From the NCBI GenBank assembly GCA_026193755.1, contig JAPHUI010000186.1, positions 1-7,940 on the forward strand: a DNA stretch of 7,940 bases, in the 5' to 3' direction. Numbering within the stretch: position 1 is the first letter of the stretch; each line of letters begins with the position of its first letter. Shown piece after piece: positions 1 through 6,900 of the stretch. Both the position numbers and the translations under genes were made by a program. The notes beneath the pieces are model-generated. The model ran no database searches, was not told the origin of the DNA, and was given only the letters and a program-made list of their open reading frames with translations. The stretch comes from Ignavibacteriaceae bacterium. GTDB taxonomy: Bacteria > Bacteroidota > Ignavibacteria > Ignavibacteriales > Ignavibacteriaceae.

Positions 1-55
1 AGCAAAAAAACTTGGAAGGAAATCAGGCGAAGGATTCTTTAAATACGATAAGTAA
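1..55 (+). CDS. 3-hydroxyacyl-CoA dehydrogenase, C-terminal end (partial)
   Basis: Reading from base 2, the open frame gives AKKLGRKSGEGFFKYDK followed by a TAA stop at 53-55. The pattern LGRKSGxGFFxYD is the typical carboxyl terminus of the NAD-dependent 3-hydroxyacyl-CoA / 3-hydroxybutyryl-CoA dehydrogenase family (Hbd/PaaH/FadB C-terminal domain), where G-[RK]-K-[ST]-G-x-G-[FW]-[FY]-x-[YW] closes the helical dimerisation domain. Family members oxidise 3-hydroxyacyl-CoA to 3-ketoacyl-CoA, or run the reverse reaction, in fatty-acid or butanoate metabolism in the cytoplasm. Only 17 residues are visible, so the NAD-binding Rossmann domain and the exact substrate class cannot be judged. The stop lies 18 bases before the ClC start on the same strand, so the two genes could share a transcript, although no functional link between them is obvious. 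Confidence 0.72.
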   Translation, partial: AKKLGRKSGEGFFKYDK

Positions 56-60
56 ATATT

Positions 61-76
61 AAGAAAAGATATTTTG
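61..76 (+). promoter_or_regulatory. Translation start region with TTG start codon
   Basis: The ClC frame has no ATG until about residue 91, which lies inside the membrane domain, so the start must be a non-ATG codon near the 5' end. TTG at 74-76 is the best candidate. The purine-rich AAGAAAAG at 61-68 ends five bases before it and can serve as a weak ribosome binding site. The frame is closed upstream by the TAA at 53-55. The only other candidates in between are rare ATA/ATT codons at 56 and 71. Confidence 0.55.
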
Positions 77-2176
77 GATATCGACAAAAAAAGGACACCC
101 TTAACAAGATTTTTACGGGCAAAGGCATCGAGAGGATATATTCAGAAGGTACTGGCAAAGATAACTTTGCCCGATTACACAACCTTCAGCATCTATGCAG
201 TTATCATTGGAGCACTTGCCGGATTAGCTTCAGTCTTTTTTCACGACTCAATAGAATTTTTTAACCAGATTTTTTTTGAGCAAACTGCCGAGGGATTATT
301 CTTTCTTGGCGCAGCTGCTGTTATAGTATTGCCAGCATTGGGTATGCTTATTCAAGCAATAATGATTAAAACTTCACCCAACATTGCCGAGAAAAAAGGT
401 GTTTCAGAGGTAATTAAGTCAGTTGCACTTCGAGGTGGTTACATTCCTTTAAGAACAACCATATTCCACTTCATAGCACCAGTGATTTGCATAGGATCAG
501 GTGGTACTGTAGGACCTGAAGGACCGGCGGCTCAATTGGGGGGAGGAGTTTCAAGTAAACTTTGTCAACTAATCGGTTTATCAGATAATAGAAGAAGAGT
601 ATTTACTGCTGCAGGTTCAGGTGCAGCCATTGCTGCTATTTTTAACACCCCACTTGGCGGTGTATTTTTTGCACTTGAGATAATCCTGTTAAATGATTTC
701 AATGCACCAACATTGTCCGCACTTATATTAGCCTCAGTAACTGCCAGCGCTATTTCAAGAATTTTTCTTGGTAATGTGTCAGTATTTAGTTTCGGAACTC
801 CTAATATTGGTAGCTATAGTTATATCTATTTGTATGCAGTGTTCGGAATTATAGCCGGTTTAGTTTCAATTCTTTTTATCAGATATTCAAGCAGTACGGG
901 AAGACTATTTAGAAAGAAAATACTAAACAAAGGAGTTCCACAATGGCTAATAATGATCGCGGTTGGACTTCTGGTCGGAGTGAGCGGATTTTATTTTAAA
1001 GATATTTTTGGAATTGGTTATTTAGGTATAAATAACATTCTCGCAGGCAAACTGGTTTGGAAAGTAGTCCTTGTATTATTTTTACTTAAGTTTTTTCTGG
1101 TTCCTCTTATTCTCAATTCAGGTGGTTTTGGCGGATTATTTGCTCCTTCGTTATTTATGGGTGCTTGCCTTGGCTTTCTTTATGCAACTCTTGCGAATTA
1201 TCTCTTTGGGTTTAATCTCGATATTACAACGTACATACTTGTTGGAATGGGTGCAATGCTGGGTGGCATAAATACAATCCCGATTACTTCTATTTTAATA
1301 ATATTTGAAATGACAAAGGAATATAGTTTTATTCTACCTCTAATGCTGGCAGTTATAATTAGTACAACTATAAGCAGATTAGTTCTCAAAGGTTCAGTAC
1401 ACATCAAGCATCTTGAGGAACAAGGATATCAAATTACAGAAGGACGTGAATCAAATATTTTAAAATCTATTTTTATAAAAGATATCAAGCTTGATGAGAT
1501 AGAATTAGTCCCTGATACAACAAAACTTCCCGTACTTATTGAAAAGATGATTCAAAGTCCGAGTAATTCCTTTTATACTGTTAATGATAAAAATCAAATA
1601 ACCGGAACTATTACAGAGAGTGAATTAAGACCGATTATGACTGAATACGAAAATGTTAAAGATTTTTTTGTCGCTAGCGATGTCGCGAATCCGCATGTAA
1701 TATTTGTTAAGAAAAATGATGACCTCGATTATGTGTTAAGACTTTTTAGCAAGCTAAATGTTGATAATATTCCAGTTGTCGAAGATGAGGAATCAAAGAC
1801 AATTCTCGGAGCAATAAATCGCCAGGAAATTTTATCTATCTACAATAGAGAAAGCCTGAAAATTAATTTAGCAGATGGATTGTCAAAGGAACTTAGAACT
1901 ATTAAAGAGGCTAGCTCTTCTTCGGTAACTGCAGGCTATTCGATCAGTGAAATCACTGTTCCTTCTGAATTTATTGGGAAAAGTTTATCGGAGTTAAAAA
2001 TCAGAGGCAACTATGGACTAGAAGTATTAATGATTAAACATCCGAACGATTTATTTGAGGATTCCGCCGAAAAAGAACTTATAATAAGCACAGATCCAAA
2101 TTATCGATTAAGAAGAGAGGACAAATTAGTTCTTTTTGGAAGAGATGAAAATATTGAGAACTTTAAGAAGATTTAG
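74..2176 (+). CDS. ClC-family anion channel/transporter with CBS pair and TrkA-C domain
   Basis: This is a 700-residue integral membrane protein of the ClC family, which moves chloride or related anions, some members by exchange with protons. The membrane domain covers about residues 38-440. It carries GSGGTVGPEGP at 141-151, where E149 matches the gating glutamate, and GGFGGLFAP at 350-358, the third anion-site motif. The first motif, normally GSGIP, reads KKGVS at 107-111, so the usual central-site serine position appears to be lysine. At the inner proton-glutamate position of the E. coli exchanger this protein has I203, next to E202. Residues about 468-590 form two CBS repeats, which in ClC proteins often bind adenine nucleotides. 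Residues about 620-692 match a TrkA-C/RCK_C domain (EITVPSEFIGKSLSEL through REDKLVLFGR), known from K+ transport regulators. The tail therefore suggests ligand-controlled gating. Whether it is a channel or an exchanger, and its anion selectivity, cannot be decided from sequence. The family and domain calls are secure. Confidence 0.93.
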   Translation: MDIDKKRTPLTRFLRAKASRGYIQKVLAKITLPDYTTFSIYAVIIGALAGLASVFFHDSIEFFNQIFFEQTAEGLFFLGAAAVIVLPALGMLIQAIMIKTSPNIAEKKGVSEVIKSVALRGGYIPLRTTIFHFIAPVICIGSGGTVGPEGPAAQLGGGVSSKLCQLIGLSDNRRRVFTAAGSGAAIAAIFNTPLGGVFFALEIILLNDFNAPTLSALILASVTASAISRIFLGNVSVFSFGTPNIGSYSYIYLYAVFGIIAGLVSILFIRYSSSTGRLFRKKILNKGVPQWLIMIAVGLLVGVSGFYFKDIFGIGYLGINNILAGKLVWKVVLVLFLLKFFLVPLILNSGGFGGLFAPSLFMGACLGFLYATLANYLFGFNLDITTYILVGMGAMLGGINTIPITSILIIFEMTKEYSFILPLMLAVIISTTISRLVLKGSVHIKHLEEQGYQITEGRESNILKSIFIKDIKLDEIELVPDTTKLPVLIEKMIQSPSNSFYTVNDKNQITGTITESELRPIMTEYENVKDFFVASDVANPHVIFVKKNDDLDYVLRLFSKLNVDNIPVVEDEESKTILGAINRQEILSIYNRESLKINLADGLSKELRTIKEASSSSVTAGYSISEITVPSEFIGKSLSELKIRGNYGLEVLMIKHPNDLFEDSAEKELIISTDPNYRLRREDKLVLFGRDENIENFKKI

Positions 2177-2194
2177 AAAGAAATGTCCGATAAT

Positions 2195-2225
2195 GTATAT
2201 TATGTAAACTTTGATATACCCTTTT
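2195..2225 (+). terminator. Possible weak terminator hairpin between convergent genes
   Basis: GTATATTA at 2195-2202 can pair with TGATATAC at 2212-2219 (eight pairs, one of them T-G) around a nine-base loop. A short TTTT run follows at 2222-2225. The stem is almost entirely A-T and the T run overlaps the stop of the opposing gene, so it is a poor intrinsic terminator. It is listed because it is the only structure in the 47-base gap where the two transcription units meet. Minus-strand transcripts have no T run after it. Confidence 0.2.
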
Positions 2226-2430
2226 AGACCGAACCACTCAGTTTCAAATAAATATATATTACAAGTAATAAAAGCACCATCCAGACAAATGGATTTTTCT
2301 TTCGTCTTTGTAGTTTAATTTGTCTTTTGAACCCAAGTTTTTTCTTCCTTTTTTCTTTTTCATCTTCCTCAGGTTTGTAAAATCTTGCTGGATAATCGAA
2401 AACTCTATGTGCTGGTTTTTTAAAAAACAT
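2224..2430 (-). CDS. Small single-span membrane protein of unknown function
   Basis: This encodes 68 residues. The N-terminal part contains HRVFDYPARFYKP (8-20), then an acidic patch EEDEKEK (21-27), a strongly basic stretch (about 28-45, rich in Lys/Arg), and one hydrophobic segment at about 47-63 (PFVWMVLLLLVIYIYLK). The positive-inside rule places the charged N-terminus in the cytoplasm and the short C-terminus outside. The FDYxxRFYxP pattern recalls short conserved hypothetical proteins that I remember from Bacteroidetes-like genomes, but I know no function for them. The ATG lies two bases after the ftsY stop, so any ribosome binding site is inside the ftsY end, and translational coupling to ftsY is likely. 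The orderly charge layout and tight spacing support a real gene rather than a chance frame. It is last in the minus-strand gene string. Confidence 0.8.
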   Translation of the reverse strand: MFFKKPAHRVFDYPARFYKPEEDEKEKRKKKLGFKRQIKLQRRKKNPFVWMVLLLLVIYIYLKLSGSV

Positions 2431-2432
2431 AT

Positions 2433-3386
2433 CTACTGATTTTCATTATTATTGAATAGAGCATCAACAAACAACTTTGGTTCGAAAGTTTGTAAATCAT
2501 TGATCTTTTCTCCAACTCCTATAAATTTCACAGGGACATTATGTTTTTCACATATTTGGAATATAGTACCGCCTTTAGCTGTGCCGTCAAGTTTTGTTAG
2601 AATAAGACCAGTGGTTTGTATAACCTTAGCAAATTCATCAGCCTGAATTAATGCATTTTGTCCAACATTTGCATCGAGAACCAAATATGTATCGTGAGGA
2701 GCACCCGGGAGCACCTTTTCAATAGCTCTTTTTATTTTAATTAATTCATTCATCAGATTGACTTTACTATGTAATCTGCCGGCAGTATCTATTATTACGA
2801 CATCATATTTACCATCTACAGCTTTTCGGACAGCATCAAATGCGACAGAGGAAGGATCTGTGCCTTTATTCTGCTGAATGATTTCGACTCCGGCTCGCTT
2901 TGCCCAGATATCCAGTTGCTCATTTGCAGCCACACGAAAAGTATCTGCTGCACCAACAATAACTTTGTTTCCTGCTTGATTGAAATTGTGAGCAAGTTTA
3001 CCAATAGTTGTTGTCTTCCCTACTCCATTAACACCTACAATCAGAATTACATAGGGACTAACATTTTCTTTATTATTCTTTGTCTCAGTAGAATCTTCGT
3101 CTGTTTTAAGAATTTGCATCAGTTCATTTTTTAATAAATCTAAAATATTTGTAAGTGTTCTATCTTTTTCACCCTTTAAATGTGTTTTAAGATTGGTGAT
3201 TATTTTTCCAGATAATTCAACACTTAAATCAGATGAGATTAAAATTTCTTCAAGCTCATTTAATGTATTTTCGTCAATAACTGCTTTACCCGTAAAAGTT
3301 TCAGTTATGTTATTTACAAGCTTATTCCTCGTTTTACTCAAGCCTTCTTTAAGCTTATTAAAATTCAAATTGTTGAATAATTTCAT
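2433..3386 (-). CDS. ftsY: Signal recognition particle receptor FtsY
   Basis: This is a 317-residue SRP-type GTPase. At the inner membrane it docks ribosome-SRP complexes carrying membrane-protein nascent chains and hands them to the Sec translocon. The N domain (about 10-95) starts with KLKEGLSKTR, the basic amphipathic segment that contributes to lipid binding. The G domain has the P-loop GVNGVGKTT (118-126), the SRP-specific insertion with DTFRVAANEQL (148-158), DTAGR (200-204), TKLD (264-267, guanine specificity) and GVGEKINDLQTF (290-301). The long acidic A domain of E. coli FtsY is missing, as in many bacteria, which gives the short length. GxNGxGKTT and the LSKTR segment fit FtsY rather than Ffh, and there is no methionine-rich M domain. 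Its ATG overlaps the pgsA stop as ATGA, so the two are coupled. The identification is certain. Confidence 0.98.
   Translation of the reverse strand: MKLFNNLNFNKLKEGLSKTRNKLVNNITETFTGKAVIDENTLNELEEILISSDLSVELSGKIITNLKTHLKGEKDRTLTNILDLLKNELMQILKTDEDSTETKNNKENVSPYVILIVGVNGVGKTTTIGKLAHNFNQAGNKVIVGAADTFRVAANEQLDIWAKRAGVEIIQQNKGTDPSSVAFDAVRKAVDGKYDVVIIDTAGRLHSKVNLMNELIKIKRAIEKVLPGAPHDTYLVLDANVGQNALIQADEFAKVIQTTGLILTKLDGTAKGGTIFQICEKHNVPVKFIGVGEKINDLQTFEPKLFVDALFNNNENQ
3383..3386 (-). promoter_or_regulatory. ATGA stop/start overlap of pgsA and ftsY
   Basis: On the minus strand the ftsY ATG (3386-3384) and the pgsA TGA (3385-3383) share four bases. No strong Shine-Dalgarno sequence precedes the ftsY start. 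There is only the purine-rich AAAAAGAA of the pgsA Lys-rich end. Such overlaps commonly give termination-reinitiation coupling, which would keep the two proteins at linked levels. Confidence 0.8.
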
Positions 3387-3943
3387 TTCTTTTTGCCGGA
3401 TGATAAAGTTTTAAAAGCTTTAAGTAAATAATTAATTAGTGAAGAAAAAATTAATATTATACTCACATAGTAGAGAATTTGATAAGGAAGTGATTCTCTG
3501 CTTGCATTGAGCAGAATCATTAAAAGTACAAATGAAATTGCCAGAACGGTTGCTTTTCCTAAATAATCTGATGGTAAAACTTTGCCAATTTTTTTTGTGA
3601 TGAATATACCACCCAGCAGGATTAACGCATCTCTGCCAACAATCAAATAAAAATAATAATCGGGTATTTCATTTAGTAAAAATAAATTGACAACGACAAA
3701 TCCAATTAATATTTTATCCGCAAGCGGATCAATAATTTTTCCAAATTCTGTTATTTGGTTGAGTTTGCGCGCAAGATATCCATCAAGTATATCCGTAATT
3801 GCAGCAAAGATGCCAATTCCTCCCACCGAATAGCGGTAAAATGTATCATCAAAATTGTTGAATGCAATCCAGGCTGGAATAACTAAAAGTAAACGAACAA
3901 AGCTTAAAAAATTTGAAACATTAAATATTTTCTTTACGTCCAT
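3383..3943 (-). CDS. pgsA: CDP-diacylglycerol--glycerol-3-phosphate 3-phosphatidyltransferase (PGP synthase)
   Basis: This 186-residue polytopic membrane enzyme belongs to the CDP-alcohol phosphatidyltransferase family. The full family signature is present at residues 51-76: D51, D54-G55, A58-R59, G68, D72 and D76, with the standard spacing D-x2-DG-x2-AR-x8-G-x3-D-x3-D, whose aspartates bind the catalytic divalent metals and CDP. The N-terminus NVSNFLSFVRLLLVIP matches the usual N-x-L-[ST]-x-x-R-[LI] entry to the first helix, and SDYLGKATV (125-133) matches the conserved GK-x-[TA] region of PgsA. The length is typical of PgsA (about 180-200). Members make phosphatidylglycerophosphate from CDP-diacylglycerol and glycerol-3-phosphate, the committed step to phosphatidylglycerol and cardiolipin. 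The signature alone does not exclude a relative using another alcohol, so the substrate is likely rather than proven. It starts one base after the protease stop (TAAAATG), with no visible ribosome binding site. Confidence 0.88.
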   Translation of the reverse strand: MDVKKIFNVSNFLSFVRLLLVIPAWIAFNNFDDTFYRYSVGGIGIFAAITDILDGYLARKLNQITEFGKIIDPLADKILIGFVVVNLFLLNEIPDYYFYLIVGRDALILLGGIFITKKIGKVLPSDYLGKATVLAISFVLLMILLNASRESLPYQILYYVSIILIFSSLINYLLKAFKTLSSGKKK

Positions 3944-3944
3944 T

Positions 3945-6900
3945 TTATCGAATCACTGCAAACTTGCCAATTTTTTCATCCTTTTCATTACTGGATTCAT
4001 CAAGCATTACTACACGATAAATATAAATTCCTGAGGAAAGTTGGTTACCATTTATATCAATTAAATTAAAAGTTGCACCACCATTACCATCGCTTTCTTC
4101 TATTTCACCAATCTTAGATCCGTTAATAGTCCAGATTGTTATCGTTGCATATTGAGGTAAATTAGCAAAAGTGAGCTGTTCCCCGCTAACTGGTTTTACC
4201 GGATTAGGATATACATAGACATCAGAAAGATCTTTTGCGAAACTTGAAAGAACAATATAACTCCCTGCCCCTTCATTGATCGGGACACTTCCTGTTGAAA
4301 ACGAAGAGATAAGATTTTTCACCCTCATTACATATTCCCTGCCGATTGAACCAACAGGTTTCTGTCCTTTTAGGTTAATGTTCACTATTCTTTTATCTGT
4401 AGCATCAACTTGGGCTGAAGTCACTTTGTTGTCTGGCTCAAAAGTGTAGTTGGTTATATTTTCTGCAGTTTGTTCATCTACACTAAGATTAAAAACAATT
4501 CTTAAATTATAAGCATCAACTATATCAAAAGAAGAAATAAAAAATTCCGGATTGACTATATTCGAATCCATATTAAAAGTAATGGTTGCCAGTTGAATTG
4601 GAGAGCCATAAAGGTCGCGTAAACCAGAAACTAATAATTGGTTTTGACCAACAGGGATTTTATCTCTGAAAGTTAAAAGATAGGAGAATTGACTTGCGGG
4701 GGAAATTGAATTAGGATAATCAGTTCCGTTTAATTTAAATGCCTGCAGGTTTTCTATTGTGTTATTCATCTTCTCAGAGAATTGCACAGTTATTGCATTT
4801 CTGCTGCTTCCAAATGCAGTATCGATCATTCCAGGTGTATGACAATATACTTTAATTGTATTTGATAAGTTTGAATATGGATCAGGTTTAGATAAATCAA
4901 AAGCCCGAACAGCGTAAAAATAATCTGTGTTCTCTGTAAGATTATAATCTGAGAATTCATTTGCACCTAATACCGTAGTAATTGAATCTAAATTCTCAGG
5001 CGTAGGACCTCGGTAAATAAAGTATTGATCAACACTTCCCTGCCAACTCAAATAAATCGAAGTGTTGTTGGTACTATAACCCTTTACGTTATTTGGAGGA
5101 AAAGGTTTATTCGACTCAGTCAACTCGAGAAACTTAATTCCACCTGAATACCACAATGCTACATCAGGAATATTATTCTGATTTAAATCACCTTTAAATA
5201 TACTGTATGTATTTACTCCTTCTTCAAAGTAAACAATTTTATCACTACTAATCAGATCGTTTTTAAATATATAACAATAAGGAAAAATATTAGCAATCAA
5301 TTCATCTATTCCATTGTTGTCAACATCTATAAAACCAATTGACTGATATGCTTCATTGAATTGTCCAAGATATTCAGATGACTGATCGAGAAAGACTTTA
5401 CTGGTGATGATGTTAAACTTACCATTTTGGTATGACAGAACTAGAGCTAGAAAATTCGGGGCTACTGAATTTGTATAATATAAAATGCAAAAATCAGGAC
5501 TACCATCACCATTATAATCGCCAACGTCCAAAGAATTATTCTGTGCTACTAAGAATCCGGGGATTTTAAAACTGTCGATTGCTGTGATGCTGCTTGGTCC
5601 ATTTATTTCAAAACCCCTGAGTTCTCCGTTTGCAGTTAACATCCAGATCTCTTTATTCAAATCGGCATCTGTATCTGTAATTACCAGATTTGCAGTAGTA
5701 CCTAAATCGGATTTATAAATCGTCATAACAGAGTCGAAAGTTAAATTGGGATTTAATCGCCAATAAATTATAGCTTGATTATCAAGTCCCTCAGTAATCA
5801 ATTCATTATTCCCATCATTGTCAAAATCTCCAATCTTAATAGGATAAAAAATATTTGTTGCTGAAGTCTGTCTTATAAGATCAAATGAATTAGGCTGTGC
5901 CTGTTCGTCAACAAAAACTGAAGGATAAAGTACACTAAACAAATCTTTTTTTCCATTATTATTAAAGTCCCCGAAAAGACGTGGAATTTGACCCTGGATG
6001 GAATCAATCTTAATAAAAGAATCATTTTCAATTTTGAACAAACCAAAAATTGCTTCCGGCGTATTGTAAAAAGTTTGGAAGAGAACTTCATTGCTATTGT
6101 TTGAAAGAAAGCTGACCGGTTTTTCGAATAAATATCCTTTTGGCAGCTTATAATTCAATTCAGTAGATGTAATTGTCTCAGGTAAATCATAAGTGGCGTA
6201 TACAAAGTAATTATTTGTGGTATCTAAAACAGTGGTTGTTAATCCTGCCAGATTTTCAGCTTCATAATAAACCTCATAAACTGATGAAGGTTCAACGATA
6301 TTAATAGGAATAAATCCGTAATGATATTGTTTAACAAATTGGTTGTTAGTCGTAAAACCATCTAAAGTAACATAATCAAAATTTGGATTGCCAATTTTTC
6401 TATAATACATTCTTGTTATAGAACGTTGACTTGTATAAACCTCTGCCTGAATTGTAGATCTTTCTCCATAATAAATAGGCCCGTCACCAATTAAAACTAC
6501 ATTCGGTGGAGATCGCATTACAAAGAAATTTACTCTTTCTTCGAGTGTTCTTCCATTAGTTAATTGAACCTCAAGTCTGAGACAATATACAGAATCAGGT
6601 AGTGACGACAGATTTAATTTATAAAGATCTTCATTTGAGAATTGATTTAATCCATTCTCGATAAGCGGTAACCAGTTAGTCGGGTTCAACCCGTAACCAT
6701 AAGAAAGATTAAAAAATGAAAATAAAGGAGAAAGAATTGTTGCATTGATTATCAGCGTATCCTCCAGGGTTGCGTAATCCTGCAGCGGACTATTAAATTT
6801 AATTACAGAAGGAGCAACTACGGTTACCGCACGGTAAGTATTTAATCTTCCGGCACCTGTGTATAAATCCCAACCGGGTTCTCCAATATCATCTGAAGTA

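Noticed and set aside
1071..1407. Short frames on both strands inside the ClC gene
   Set aside because: They overlap the conserved pore region of the ClC protein. The hydrophobic plus-strand one is a frame-shifted reading of membrane-helix codons.
2190..2203. Short inverted repeat ATAAT-GTAT-ATTAT in the convergent gap
   Set aside because: Five A-T pairs only and no adjacent T run. Such repeats are expected by chance in DNA this AT-rich. The longer pairing at 2195-2219 is listed instead, at low confidence.
2452..3414. Several open frames of 60-75 codons on the plus strand opposite ftsY
   Set aside because: They lie antisense to a certain gene, show no family resemblance or ribosome binding site, and arise from the codon pattern of ftsY.
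5473..5970. Recurring CCAT-CA/TT-ATT-like strings that look like a DNA repeat array
   Set aside because: They are the codons of the aspartate/asparagine/glycine-rich calcium loops of the propeller, spaced by blades and differing in sequence, so they are not a CRISPR or other nucleotide repeat.
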